Source of the DNA: Chloroflexota bacterium
GTDB taxonomy: Bacteria; Chloroflexota; Anaerolineae; Aggregatilineales; Aggregatilineaceae
Direction: 5' to 3'
Length of the DNA: 64,000 nt
NCBI GenBank assembly: GCA_012729765.1
Contig: JAAYCM010000109.1
Location: 171,098-235,097 of the forward strand
Shown: positions 45,274 through 55,169 of the stretch, piece after piece
Layout: each line of letters starts with the position of its first letter
Numbering within the stretch: position 1 is the first letter of the stretch
Program-made: the position numbers and the translations under genes
Notes under the pieces: model-generated
Told to the model about the DNA's origin: nothing
Seen by the model: the letters and a program-made list of their open reading frames with translations, nothing else
The model's database searches: none

Positions 45274-45924
45274 TCATTCACTCTCAGCATCTTCGGACTC
45301 GGCGGCGGCCTCTTCAGTGGCGGCAGCCTCAGCCGGTTCGGAGGGCGCGATATCCCCTTCTTCGATGACACCGCACGCCACCCGATCGCCCGAATCGCCG
45401 GACGACAGCGTGTCGTCATCGGGCGCTTCGGCATAGCGCTCAGGAATATGGGCGAAGTTATCGGCGTTGGCGTGCACGATGATGGCCGAGCCGTCGTCAT
45501 CCAGCAGATCGGCCAGCGCCAGGCGGTCGGTGCGGACTGAAATCGCAGCAGTGCCATCCTGCATCACCAGCAGCGGCGGCAGATCGCCAGCGTGTTCCGG
45601 ATGATTGGTGTCAGCCGGGTTGAGATGGCCGCCGGCGGAGCTAAAGGGTGGATCCGCCCCCGGATCGCACTGGCCGGTGGTGTGCAGGTGGAAGCCGTGA
45701 AAGCCGGGAGTCAGATTTTGGACCTGCACGACGATCGCGAGCGTTCCAAAATCGGCTTCTTCCAGGAAGCGGACCGTACCAACCTGGTTGCCATCCACAT
45801 CCTGTAGGAGCGCGCTCGCGCCGATCTGCGGGGCATCCTGGGCCAGAACGGGGCTGAGCATCGGGACGCCAAGCAGCAGCAAAGCGGCCAGCCATATACC
45901 AAAGTGTCGCTTCAAAAAGTGCAT
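45274..45924 (-). CDS. sodC: Exported Cu/Zn superoxide dismutase
   Basis: 216 residues. Signal peptide HFGIWLAALLLLGVPMLSP. Metal ligands visible: HGFHLHTTGQC (two His), SAGGHLNP, NHPEHAGDLPPLL (bridging His, Asp) and IIVHANADNFA. Disulfide Cys in GQCDP and RVACGVIEEG. An acidic C-terminal tail (AAATEEAAAESEDAESE) is unusual. Converts superoxide to peroxide outside the membrane. An 8-bp direct repeat (CGATACCG at 46008 and 46023) lies upstream. Confidence 0.9.
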   Translation of the reverse strand: MHFLKRHFGIWLAALLLLGVPMLSPVLAQDAPQIGASALLQDVDGNQVGTVRFLEEADFGTLAIVVQVQNLTPGFHGFHLHTTGQCDPGADPPFSSAGGHLNPADTNHPEHAGDLPPLLVMQDGTAAISVRTDRLALADLLDDDGSAIIVHANADNFAHIPERYAEAPDDDTLSSGDSGDRVACGVIEEGDIAPSEPAEAAATEEAAAESEDAESE

Positions 45925-46265
45925 TGACGCTCATTCCTTTCTACCCGCTCACCGTGCGCCCCTGGGGAGTAGGGATGAAAGCCCGGCGGCCATTTGAAAA
46001 AGTTGAGCGATACCGGAGAATACGATACCGCTCATTCCGCTCTACCACTTGTCCGGCTGCGCCGGGACGCAGGCCGCGACAAGTTTGTGCACTAGCATAA
46101 ATTTATAGCCGAAGGCGCGATTTGAAATGAGGCAGATGGTGGGTTTGAAAGGTAGCCACTTGACCCTCTCTGACGTAGGACACATCCCAGAAGGGGCTGT
46201 AGCAGCAAATGCGCGGCCTGTCCAAGCGCCGCGCTGCTGTTTGTGATCCGGAATGTATCGGGAGA
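45925..46265. other. 341-base intergenic region upstream of sodC
   Basis: Contains the CGATACCG direct repeat (46008-46015 and 46023-46030, 15-base period) on the sodC promoter side, and a GCGCGGC / GCCGCGC hairpin near 46210-46240 that may close the 46266 gene. No gene recognised. Confidence 0.4.
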
Positions 46266-47405
46266 TTAGCCGCCGGTGTACTGCGCGACTTCGAGCAGGA
46301 AGCCGGTGTTGAGCCGCGCAATCGTGAGCGAGTCGTCCGCCCCGATCGCGGTCGAAGCCTTGAAGCTGACCGGCTGCGGCATGAAGCTCACCGGCTCGCC
46401 CGCTTCCCACGCGCTGCCGTTCCAGCGCGCCAGCCCGGCTGTGCCGCTGCTGCCGTTCGACCACGCGAACAGCACACTGCCATCTTCGGCCACACGCAGA
46501 TCGGCTTCGTCGAGATAGCTGTCGGCGCTCAGGCCGGGAGTCCCCTCGATGCCGGCCAGGGCGGCCCACTCTGCCGCGTCGGGCGCAAGCTGCTGCACGT
46601 CGTGCCTGCCATCCTCAAAATAGCGATACAGCGCGATGCTGCCATCGGCTCCCACCGCTGCGCGCATCAGGGAGACGGTGCCTTCTTCCGGTACGTCGGG
46701 GAGCATCTGCCACGCCGTGCCGTCCCATCGCCGGACGAACGTCTGCCCGGACTCATCGGACGCCAGCACCACGCCGCCCTCCGGTGCCGCTGCCAGCGCG
46801 ACCAGATCGACGGCCTGGGCGGGATCGTTGTTCAATGACTCGCCATCACCCAACGGCTGCCACGCGGTGCCATCCCAGCGGTGGACGTAAAGCTGGTCGG
46901 GCTGCATGAATTCTTCGGCCTCGCGCCACGCCACGACCGGCCCTTCCGCCGTCATGACTACCGCTTCATCGAAATTGTACGTGCCGCTGGCGTAGAGGTT
47001 GATCTTCTCACCCAGCGGAGTCCAGGCTGTGCCGTCGAACATGACGGCGTGCAGCTCGCCGGTGCTGCCATCTTCGCTGGCGCTCAGATAGGTCACGACC
47101 GCCGATCCATCTTCACCGACCGCGACGCTCTCCAGCATCCCATCCTGGACCCCGGCATCGTCGCCGATCATCTGCCACGCCGCGCCATCCCAGCGCGCCG
47201 CGTAGATCAGCATGCCATCCGACCAGAACACGACCGGCCCATCCGGCCCTGCGACGACATCGTTATAGAGCGTCCCCAGCGGTGTGCCGAGCGGCTCGCC
47301 CAAAAGCTGCTCCTGAAGCCCGGTGCCCTGTGCGGCGGCAAGGCTGGCCGACAGCACGGCCACAATCATCATCAGGCTGGCGATCCGAATGAATCTTTGC
47401 AACAT
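46266..47405 (-). CDS. Secreted beta-propeller-like repeat protein
   Basis: 379 residues. Signal peptide SLMMIVAVLSASLAAAQG. The rest is built of five or six repeats with the core RWDGTAWQ (e.g. RWDGAAWQMIG, MFDGTAWTPLG, RWDGTAWQPLG, RWNGSAWEAG) alternating with acidic AVGEDGSAVVTY strands, a propeller-type pattern. Start at 47405 (MLQRFIRIAS) with GGAG upstream; longer in-frame starts are not plausible. Binding partner unknown. Confidence 0.7.
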   Translation of the reverse strand: MLQRFIRIASLMMIVAVLSASLAAAQGTGLQEQLLGEPLGTPLGTLYNDVVAGPDGPVVFWSDGMLIYAARWDGAAWQMIGDDAGVQDGMLESVAVGEDGSAVVTYLSASEDGSTGELHAVMFDGTAWTPLGEKINLYASGTYNFDEAVVMTAEGPVVAWREAEEFMQPDQLYVHRWDGTAWQPLGDGESLNNDPAQAVDLVALAAAPEGGVVLASDESGQTFVRRWDGTAWQMLPDVPEEGTVSLMRAAVGADGSIALYRYFEDGRHDVQQLAPDAAEWAALAGIEGTPGLSADSYLDEADLRVAEDGSVLFAWSNGSSGTAGLARWNGSAWEAGEPVSFMPQPVSFKASTAIGADDSLTIARLNTGFLLEVAQYTGG

Positions 47406-47685
47406 CCCACGTCTCCACTCGTACGAAAAACGGATACAATCGGCGCGTTCCCGGGCGCGCCGTAGCAATATGGTAAGCCAGGTAGCGCCGCCTTTCATCC
47501 GACCAAAGGCGGAGTTGCGGCCCCTCAAAAGGTCATAACGCAGACCCGCTGCCCACATCACCCAGGCTGAAGCCCGCCAGATGGACCAGCCTAAAACGCG
47601 CCGATCAGCCCATGACGCCGCCCGGCTGGGGGCGTATAGTTACAATAGCGGGGATCGCTGCTGAGTGATGGTGAGGTAAAACGCG

Positions 47686-48090
47686 ATGAAAGTTGTGCTG
47701 GATACGAATATTCTGGTCGCCGCCGGGTTCAACCCGCGCAGCAGCTCGGCTGAGATCGTGCGCGCCGTCAAAGCGGGCGAGCTGGAGATGATCTGGAATC
47801 AGGCCACGCGCGCCGAGTCGAAGCACATCCTCAAGCAGATTCCGCCGCTGCTCTGGCCGCGCTTCGAGCGCCTGTTCGCGCCGGAAGGTGAGTTCACCCG
47901 CCGCACCCATCCGGAGCGCTTCAAGCAGATCGAGGATCCGGACGACCGCAAATTTGCCGCCCTCGCCGCCGCTGCGGATGCCGTCCTGATCTCGAATGAC
48001 GAGCACCTGCTCGCCGTCCGCGATCGCCTGGACGTGCGCATTCAGACGCCGACCGAGATGGTTCAGCAGGCGCGCGGCGGGCGTCCGTAA
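47686..48090 (+). CDS. PIN-domain protein (putative RNase)
   Basis: 134 residues. VVLDTNILVAAGFNP with the first catalytic Asp, and IEDPDDRKFAALAAAADAVLISNDEHLL with the later acidic residues, are the PIN nuclease fold. Usually a VapC-type toxin, but no antitoxin gene precedes it (the nearest upstream genes are divergent or distant), so it may be a solitary PIN protein. A TACAAT at 47642 may be the -10. Confidence 0.8.
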   Translation: MKVVLDTNILVAAGFNPRSSSAEIVRAVKAGELEMIWNQATRAESKHILKQIPPLLWPRFERLFAPEGEFTRRTHPERFKQIEDPDDRKFAALAAAADAVLISNDEHLLAVRDRLDVRIQTPTEMVQQARGGRP

Positions 48091-48140
48091 CACCCCATGT
48101 CGCGCTTTGACGACCAGCAGCCGGGCCGCCCCCGGCATTC

Positions 48141-50639
48141 TTAGCGCTCGCCACCGGGATCGAGGATTGTGACCGTGCCATTGTCGCCATCGACCAGCAG
48201 CCGGTCACCGTCCTGAATCCGCTGCACACCTTCCCCAATCGACACCACCGCCGGGATGCCATATTCGCGCGCGACGATGGCGCCGTGCGAAAGCTGTCCG
48301 CCGACGCTCATCACCAGCGCGTGGATGCGGTTGAAAGCGGGCGTCCAGCCGGGATCGGTCGCCTGCGTGACCAGGATATCGCCCTCGCGCAGCGCGGCCA
48401 GCAGTTCGTTGAGCGAGCCGGGCGTGAGGATCACCCGTGCGATGCCGGTTGCCCGCCCGGTGCTCGCCCCGACTCCGGCCAGTTGGTGTCCGGCAGGGAC
48501 GGAATCGCCGGGGTCCAACGGCTGATCGCCGCTCAGGAAACGTGGGTAGGGAGCATGCTGCACGCGCCGGAAGTCGCGGCGGCGGGCGGTCGCCAGGGCC
48601 GCCGGGGGCTGATCGAGTGTTTGGCCGCGCAGCAGCGCCGCGATCTCGTCCCAGCGCAGGAAGAATATATCGCCGGGCTGGCGCAGCATTCCATCCGCGA
48701 TCAGGCGTGCTTCGGCCAGTGTGAAGGCGCGGCGCATCAGGTGCAGGCCGCGCTGCCACTCGAAGCGCTGCTGCTCACGCAGGGCCACGTAGCGACCGGC
48801 GAAGAACAGCACCCCGCGCAGGATCGCGGCCTTGAGCGGCACATCCCCAAGCTGGCGATCCAGTTCGGCGCGCAGCCGATCCTGCTCCCGGCGGCGCTGT
48901 CCGGCTTCGGCCTGCGGCGCAGACTCCGGTGGCATCAGCCGCGCCACAATCGCCCACACCTCGGCGGGATCGTCGGCGTAGCGCGGGCACATCAGGTCCA
49001 GGCAGAATGAACGGTGGCCGAACTCGTGCAGGAAACCGGCCATCGGCGCGACCAACTCCGGGTGCTGCGGGGCCTGCTCCGCCAGCATATCCGGGGCGAG
49101 TCCGAGCGCGGCGGCGCGGTCGGCCAGCAACTGAAGTGCGCGATCGGTGCGGCGTGTGGGGCTGTCCTCAGCGGCGGCGAGATAGGTGTGCACCGCTTCG
49201 GGCGAGAGATCGGTCCAGCGTGCCACCAGACGCCTCAGGATCGTGCTGATCACCTCGGCGTAATTGATGCTCCAGCGGTGAATCCGCAGCAGGCGCACCG
49301 TCCAGACGCGCAGATGATCGAGAATCACCAGCAGATCGCCGGCGTCCAGCCCGGCGTCGAGCCGCGCACGGTAGTAGGCCAGCGCCGCGCGGTGGACTCC
49401 GGTGAAGCGCTGCCAGACACGGTAATTGAGCGGGTGCCAGTTCGGCTCGGTGAGCATCGTCCGCAGCACGTGCCATGCCGCGCGGATCAGCCCCGGCTGC
49501 GCAATCGCGCGGCGCTGGCTCACGTCCCCGCCCACGAAAAAGCGGCGCGCGTCGTTGGGCACCAGCCCCGGCGGGAACCACTTGTAGAGCATCTGGAACA
49601 CGGCCAGATTGGTGTAGACGCGGCCCTGATACAGGCGCAGGATCGGCAGGCGGTCGGGGTGCGGCGTGCCGACGTAGCGGACCGGCTCGCGCAGCGCGGT
49701 CTGCTCGATGGCCGGGAACAGGTAGGTCCACGTTAGCGGAGAAACCGCACCGGGGAAGCGCTCCTCGAAAAAGCCGCTGACCCAGGTAATCGAGTCGTCT
49801 GCCGGGTGGGTGGTATAGGCGTCCGCGCCCGGTGCAGGCGTCAGGACCGTAACCGGGCGCGCCTGCAAGATGTACAGCCGGTCGCCCTCGATGCCCCACT
49901 CGATATCCTGCGGCGTGCCATAGTGCGCTTCGAGCCGCAGTCCAAGCTCCGCCAGCGCCGCGATTTCAACCGGGGATAGCCGCCGGGACGAGTCGCCGGG
50001 CGCGCGGGATTCTTCTAGCACGGCGCGCGTCGTGCGGTCGATCACGTAGCGGTCCGGCGTGGCCTGCCCCGACGTGACTCCGGCGCTGCCCTCGGTCGAG
50101 GCCTCGCTCACCAGCGCGTCGGGATGCGTCGCCGGACCCAGCCCGCGTGTGAACAGCACGCCCGCAACCGACGTATCGAGATATTCCTGCACGATCACGG
50201 CGATCTGCGGTGTGCCCGCCCCGCCGCTGGCGCGGTAGTAGCTGCGCACGGCGGGGCGATCCAGCGCGGCCCAGCAGGTGCGGATGCCGTCGAGCACGCT
50301 GTCCAGATTGGCCGGGCGGATCACGCTCTCCAACTGGCCCGCCGCCGAAAACTCGGCGCTGTCTTCGAATGGGGCCGACGAGCGCACGATCACATGGTCC
50401 CAGCGGTGCGAGGCCGCGCGCAGCCGCTCCAGCGCGTGCGCGATCGCGTCGTGCAGGTCGGGCGGCAGATCGGGCAGTGCGTGCGCCCCGGCATAGGCGT
50501 GCGTGGTGACGACAAAGGCGGGCGGCACGGGCAAATCGAGCCGGGCCAGGGTCGCCAGCGCCAGCGCCTTGCCACCGACCAGCGCGCGGCTGCCGGGCGC
50601 AATCTCGTCCAGAAACAGCACGCCGGGCGCTTCGCTCAT
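48141..50639 (-). CDS. PEP/pyruvate-binding phosphotransferase, rifampin phosphotransferase-like
   Basis: 832 residues. N-terminal ATP-grasp pyruvate/PEP-binding domain: VGGKALALATLARLDLPVPPAF, VIVRSSAPFEDSAEFSAAGQ and RPVTVL. Middle domain: WVSGFFEERFPGAVSPLTWTYLFPA, resembling the substrate domain of rifampin phosphotransferase (RPH). C-terminal swivelling His domain: GGQLSHGAIVAREYGIPAVV (phosphohistidine near residue 783). RPH phosphorylates rifamycins using ATP; related proteins have unknown targets, and PEP synthase is less likely because of the middle domain. Its ATG overlaps the flavin monooxygenase stop, so the two are one operon. Confidence 0.8.
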   Translation of the reverse strand: MSEAPGVLFLDEIAPGSRALVGGKALALATLARLDLPVPPAFVVTTHAYAGAHALPDLPPDLHDAIAHALERLRAASHRWDHVIVRSSAPFEDSAEFSAAGQLESVIRPANLDSVLDGIRTCWAALDRPAVRSYYRASGGAGTPQIAVIVQEYLDTSVAGVLFTRGLGPATHPDALVSEASTEGSAGVTSGQATPDRYVIDRTTRAVLEESRAPGDSSRRLSPVEIAALAELGLRLEAHYGTPQDIEWGIEGDRLYILQARPVTVLTPAPGADAYTTHPADDSITWVSGFFEERFPGAVSPLTWTYLFPAIEQTALREPVRYVGTPHPDRLPILRLYQGRVYTNLAVFQMLYKWFPPGLVPNDARRFFVGGDVSQRRAIAQPGLIRAAWHVLRTMLTEPNWHPLNYRVWQRFTGVHRAALAYYRARLDAGLDAGDLLVILDHLRVWTVRLLRIHRWSINYAEVISTILRRLVARWTDLSPEAVHTYLAAAEDSPTRRTDRALQLLADRAAALGLAPDMLAEQAPQHPELVAPMAGFLHEFGHRSFCLDLMCPRYADDPAEVWAIVARLMPPESAPQAEAGQRRREQDRLRAELDRQLGDVPLKAAILRGVLFFAGRYVALREQQRFEWQRGLHLMRRAFTLAEARLIADGMLRQPGDIFFLRWDEIAALLRGQTLDQPPAALATARRRDFRRVQHAPYPRFLSGDQPLDPGDSVPAGHQLAGVGASTGRATGIARVILTPGSLNELLAALREGDILVTQATDPGWTPAFNRIHALVMSVGGQLSHGAIVAREYGIPAVVSIGEGVQRIQDGDRLLVDGDNGTVTILDPGGER

Positions 50640-51811
50640 TCCGCCGATCCGTTCTCCCGCCGTGTGGCGAGATGCGCCTGGATTTCCTCGACCGCTGCCG
50701 CCGCCTCGGTGTTGAAGTTGTACATCGCGCCCTTGCCCTGATAGAACACGCCGACCAGGTACAGGCCGGGGAAGCCCTTCACCTGCCGCCTACCCGCCGA
50801 GACATCCCCCGGCGGCTCGTCCACACGCAGCGGCCATCCGTCCTTGTTGGTTTCCACCGGGCCGAGGTCGAGATAGCGAAACAGCGCGGGCCGGTAGCCG
50901 GTCGCCACGATCACGGCGTCCACCACCGCGCACGATCCGTCGGCCAGCTCGACGCAGTCCTCGTGGAAGCGCACCGGACATTCCACCGACCGCACCCGCC
51001 CGGCCCTCACCGCCTCGATCAGTTCGCGCCCGCGCGTGCCGCCTGCCGCCGTGCTGTCGGTTTCGTTCTGCGGCGTCTTGATGCCGAGCGCGTCCAGGTC
51101 CTCGAACTTGAGGTCCGCAATCTTCCGGTCGAGCGGGCGTGCCAGCCGTTCCGGCAGCGCGTCGCAGATCATCATCCAGACATGCTTGGGCAGGCCCCAG
51201 GGATAGCGCGGGCGCAGCACCACGCCGGTCCGTTGGGCGAGCAGCACCGGCGGATCGGCCCACGCGCCTAATTCGGTCGCAATATCGACTCCGCTGGGGC
51301 CGTTCCCGACGACCATCACGCGCTGGTCGGCGAACGGCTCCGGTCCCAGGTAATCGTGCGCGTGCAGCAGCCGCCCCCGGAAGCTGCGCATCCCCGGTAT
51401 AGGCGGCGTATAGGGGCTGCAAAAGCGCCCGGTGGCCGAGATCAGCGCCGGATACCACGCCGCGCCCTCGCTTGTCTCCACCCACCAGCCGCCGCGCTCT
51501 GGCCGCGCGCAGTACACCGTCACGGCCAGGTGGATGTTGAAGTTGTGAGCGCGGGCGTATTCGACCAGGTAGCGGTGGTACTGTCTGCCGGTCGGGAAGA
51601 TGCCATAGGACAGCGGGAAGCGCCGCCCCGGCAGGTGCGAGTAGAAGCGCGTCGTGTTGAGACGCAGCGAAGGATACAGGCTGGCCCAGGTCGAGCCGAC
51701 CACATCGGCCTGATCGACGACTCGGTAGGTGATATTGGCCTGTTCGAGATAGTAAGCGCAGGCCAGCCCCGCCGGCCCCGCGCCGATCACCAATACGGTT
51801 TCTTCCGCCAC
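50636..51811 (-). CDS. Flavin-containing monooxygenase-like oxidoreductase
   Basis: 391 residues with two Rossmann motifs: VLVIGAGPAGLACAYYLEQ (FAD) and RVMVVGNGPSGVDIATELG (NAD(P)H). DVVGSTWASLYPSLRLNTTR is the FMO/Baeyer-Villiger-like segment. The FMO fingerprint FxGxxxHxxxY/F is seen as SFRGRLLHAHDYLGPEP. It oxidises a soft nucleophile or ketone; substrate unknown. Start is a GTG at 51811. Overlaps the RPH-like gene by four bases. Confidence 0.85.
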   Translation of the reverse strand: MAEETVLVIGAGPAGLACAYYLEQANITYRVVDQADVVGSTWASLYPSLRLNTTRFYSHLPGRRFPLSYGIFPTGRQYHRYLVEYARAHNFNIHLAVTVYCARPERGGWWVETSEGAAWYPALISATGRFCSPYTPPIPGMRSFRGRLLHAHDYLGPEPFADQRVMVVGNGPSGVDIATELGAWADPPVLLAQRTGVVLRPRYPWGLPKHVWMMICDALPERLARPLDRKIADLKFEDLDALGIKTPQNETDSTAAGGTRGRELIEAVRAGRVRSVECPVRFHEDCVELADGSCAVVDAVIVATGYRPALFRYLDLGPVETNKDGWPLRVDEPPGDVSAGRRQVKGFPGLYLVGVFYQGKGAMYNFNTEAAAAVEEIQAHLATRRENGSAE

Positions 51812-52072
51812 TTTTTGCTCGATTATCCGTAGATGTAGAAGGAACGCGGTGGAATGTTGCCACCGTCTCGATCTTGGCGCAAACGCACGTCGAGCGCCAA
51901 GTCGTGCCGCCCGATCGCTCCGGTCCAGGCCACCACCGGGGACTGCCCGATTTTAACCGATTGATCGGCTGATCCAGAGTTATAATGCCGCGCACGTCAC
52001 ATGCGTTCAACCGGCGGCGGTGTATGCTGGCATGACAGCATATGCCTGGCGGAAGAGGCAGAAAGGGATTTA
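51812..52072. promoter_or_regulatory. Divergent intergenic region with -10 for the FtsX permease gene
   Basis: TATAAT at 51981-51986 on the plus strand is 86 bases before the ATG at 52073; CCGATTGATCGG just upstream is nearly palindromic. No clear -35. Nothing else recognised. Confidence 0.35.
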
Positions 52073-55045
52073 ATGTTCGAGCGCTTCATGTTTTATATCC
52101 GGCACTCCCTGAACGATCTAAACGTCAACCGGCGGCGCACGCTGTTCGCGCTGCTGTGCATCGCCGCCGGGGTCGCGGCTATCGTGAGCCTGCAAACGCT
52201 GGCCGTGATGATCGAGGATACGCTGGCGGGCAGCCTGCAAGAGAGCAATCGCGGCGACCTGCGCCTCGTGCCAAACCGCTGGTTCAACCGCTACACCACC
52301 GAGATCGGCGAAGACGAGATCAGCTTCGAAGGCGGCTACATCGTCACACCTGAGGGCCTGACCCTGCTCCGTAACTGGTTCGAGGAGAACTTCCCCGGCT
52401 CCGAGATCACCTACAAGCAGGCCGTCACCGGCTTTAATGTTGCGACCAGCGCCAGCATCCCCGCGCGCGACACCGACAAGTTCTTCATCTTCAACTACTT
52501 CATCGAGGCGGATCAGTACCCGGTCTATGGCCGCGTCGAAACCGGCGACGGGGAGTCGCTGTCGGAGCTGCTGCGCGAGCCGACCGACATCGTGATCAGC
52601 GCGAATCTGGCGTCCGATCTGGAAGCCGAAGTTGGCGACACGCTGCGCCTGACGGGGGCCAGCCAGGATTTCACGGTGCGCGGCATCGTGCCCGCCGACT
52701 CCGAACCGGGCTTCCAAAACATCTTCGCGCATCTCTTCGGCTATTTCTATCTGGACATCAGCTCAGTTGAGCTGTTCGACGAGATCGAGCCGGGTTACGC
52801 CTCGACCGTCTATGTCCGGCTGGACGATCCGTCGCAGGTAGACGCGGTGGCGCGCCGTTTGCAGCGCGATTTCAATGCCTTCGACATCACCACGACCAGC
52901 GATTTGGAAGAGGCCAATGAGATTCTCTCCGACAGCGTGGACGATCTGGTTGTGATCATGGGGCTGATCTCGCTGCTGATCGGCGGGATCGGGATCGTCA
53001 ATACGATGCTGGTGATCGTCAGTCGGCGCACGACCGAGGTCGCCGTGCTGAAAACGATCGGGTTGCAGCCGCAGGAAGTGACCGTGCTGTTCCTGGTCGA
53101 GGCGCTGCTGATGGGCGTGGCGGGCAGTTTTCTGGGCGTGCTGCTCGGCTGGCTGCTGGCGTATCTGACCAAAGGCGTTGCCGAAAACTTCCTGGGGCAG
53201 TCACTGGCCTTCAGTGTCGCGCTGCGCCCCGCGCTCAACGGCTTCGTGGTCGGCATCGTGATCACGGCGATCTTCGGCTTCCTGCCGACGCTGGCCGCCG
53301 GGCAGATCCGGCCCGCGCTCGTGCTGCGCCCCAGCGAAATGGTGCTGCCCCGCGCCGGACGGCTGCGCGCGTTTGGGGCCATCGTGGGGCTGACCCTGGC
53401 GCTGAGCCTGGTGGCGCAGAGCCTGCTGGGTAATATGCTGGACGCCGAGTCGCTGGGCGGCATCCCGTTCACGACCATCACCGCCATCATCGGGGCCGTC
53501 TATGGGCTGGCGATTGCCGTGCCGTTGGTGCTGGGCGGGATCATGTCGATGCGCGAGCGGCGGCGCGGTCGAAGCTGGCTGCTGCACCTGCTCTATTGGC
53601 TGGTGCTGCTCGTCGTGCTGCCGGTGTTGGGCGCGCTGTTTGGCTACAACGTGCCAGCGGTGTTCATTCTGACCGTGACGCTGCTGCTCGTCAGCTACCT
53701 GTATGTCACGCTGTGGCTGGTGATCTGGGCGGTGGCCGGTGGGCGTGTGCGTGAAATCTGGCCGGGCATCCTGATCCTGGCCTTCCCGCTGTTCTGGCCG
53801 CTGATCCCACTGTTGATCGTGCTGCTGATCCCGCTGTGGATTCTGGGCTGGTTGATCCAACGCTATACCTTTGTGGACTTCAAGATCGCCATGCGGGCGC
53901 TGCTGGCGGCCAAAGGACGCGGCGCGACGACGCTGCTGGCGCTGGTGGTGGGCGTCTTTACCCTGAGCATCATCACCATGCTGGTCGATTCGATCACGAA
54001 CGTCTTCGAAGAGCTGCTCGAAAGCGCGACCGGCGGCAACATCATGATCGTGACTACCGGCGGGCGCGAATCGCTGGAAAATATCCGGACCACGCTGGCC
54101 GAAGAGGGCGACGCCGTACGCAGCCTCTCGATTGTCGGCAGCTTCTCGGTCCAGATGCAGGGTTACTGGGATGCCAGCACAGGCCGCTCACGCTCGGCTG
54201 GCTTCGGGGTTTCGATTGGAAGTGTGGACGGGCGTGAGCTGGCTAACCTGCCCGGCGGCTCGTTCGTGGATGGGCGCAATCTCAACCCGGCGCGCGACAG
54301 CCAGCCGGACGCCGAGGGAGTCTGGTCGGCGGTGGTGCGCGATGGCTGGCTGGTCGATTCGATGGGTATAGAAGTGGGCGACATCCTGACCTTCAGGGCC
54401 AGCGACGGGGGGCGCGAAATCAGGCTGCGGCTGGTCGGCATCCAGTCCGAAACCGGGGTGATGATCAGCAATTCCGGCGTCTACGCCCCGCTGGAAGCCT
54501 TCGAGGGCATCCAGCCGGACAGCGTGTTCGCCGTTGCGGATGTGAAGGAAAGCGAGATCAAGACGGTGCGGCGCAGCCTGGCGACGATCCCCGGCTCGTT
54601 CGTGCTGGAGACGCGTTTCCTCAATGACCTGATCAACCGCATCGTCGATCAGTTTACCTCGTTCCCGATCCTGGTCGCGGCGCTGGCACTGGTGACCGGC
54701 GGCGTGGTGATCGCCAACACCGTCGCCCTCGCCACGCTGGAGCGGCGGCGCGAGATCGGGGTGATGAAGGCTATCGGCTTGCAGCGCGAGCGCGTGCTGG
54801 GGATGCTGCTGCTCGAAAACAGCCTGTTGGGACTGGTGGGCGGCCTGATCGGGGTCGGGATCAGTTTCGTCGGGCTGGCGCTGGCGCTGGCGCTCATGTT
54901 CGAAAACGAGCTGAACAGCGCCATCCCCTACGCGACCGCCTTCTGGCTGATGGCGCTGTGCATCGGTATCTCGCTGGTGGCGGCGATCCTCTCGGTATGG
55001 GGCGCGTCGGGCGAGAAGCCGCTCAATATCCTGCGCTACGAATAG
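52073..55045 (+). CDS. FtsX/MacB-type ABC permease, tandem domains
   Basis: 990 residues with two FtsX core domains. N-terminal half: NRRRTLFALLCIAAGVAAIVS, a MacB-like extracellular domain, then IVNTMLVIVSRRTTEVAVLKTIG and the helices LVEALLMGVAGSFLGVLLG. Second half: TTLLALVVGVFTLSIITMLVD, an outer domain, then NTVALATLERRREIGVMKAIG and LLENSLLGLVGGLIG. Works with an ABC ATPase to move lipids or release substrate mechanically. No ATPase gene is adjacent in this window, so the partner is encoded elsewhere. Start at 52073 with AAAGGG. Confidence 0.9.
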   Translation: MFERFMFYIRHSLNDLNVNRRRTLFALLCIAAGVAAIVSLQTLAVMIEDTLAGSLQESNRGDLRLVPNRWFNRYTTEIGEDEISFEGGYIVTPEGLTLLRNWFEENFPGSEITYKQAVTGFNVATSASIPARDTDKFFIFNYFIEADQYPVYGRVETGDGESLSELLREPTDIVISANLASDLEAEVGDTLRLTGASQDFTVRGIVPADSEPGFQNIFAHLFGYFYLDISSVELFDEIEPGYASTVYVRLDDPSQVDAVARRLQRDFNAFDITTTSDLEEANEILSDSVDDLVVIMGLISLLIGGIGIVNTMLVIVSRRTTEVAVLKTIGLQPQEVTVLFLVEALLMGVAGSFLGVLLGWLLAYLTKGVAENFLGQSLAFSVALRPALNGFVVGIVITAIFGFLPTLAAGQIRPALVLRPSEMVLPRAGRLRAFGAIVGLTLALSLVAQSLLGNMLDAESLGGIPFTTITAIIGAVYGLAIAVPLVLGGIMSMRERRRGRSWLLHLLYWLVLLVVLPVLGALFGYNVPAVFILTVTLLLVSYLYVTLWLVIWAVAGGRVREIWPGILILAFPLFWPLIPLLIVLLIPLWILGWLIQRYTFVDFKIAMRALLAAKGRGATTLLALVVGVFTLSIITMLVDSITNVFEELLESATGGNIMIVTTGGRESLENIRTTLAEEGDAVRSLSIVGSFSVQMQGYWDASTGRSRSAGFGVSIGSVDGRELANLPGGSFVDGRNLNPARDSQPDAEGVWSAVVRDGWLVDSMGIEVGDILTFRASDGGREIRLRLVGIQSETGVMISNSGVYAPLEAFEGIQPDSVFAVADVKESEIKTVRRSLATIPGSFVLETRFLNDLINRIVDQFTSFPILVAALALVTGGVVIANTVALATLERRREIGVMKAIGLQRERVLGMLLLENSLLGLVGGLIGVGISFVGLALALALMFENELNSAIPYATAFWLMALCIGISLVAAILSVWGASGEKPLNILRYE

Positions 55046-55169
55046 CGCGGGGTTCAAAAACGAGGCGGGCGGCTCGCGGGCCATCCGCCTCGTATGCTAT
55101 CGGTGTGGTTTTATCGTGGGACGATGTCTGCACTGCCCGCCGCTGGTGTGATCAGCGCCTGCCGCACTG

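Noticed and set aside
47686..48090. VapBC toxin-antitoxin pair
   Set aside because: The PIN protein is clear but there is no antitoxin gene immediately upstream.
52073..55045. A complete MacB-type exporter
   Set aside because: Only the permease chain is present; no ABC ATPase or membrane-fusion protein gene is next to it.
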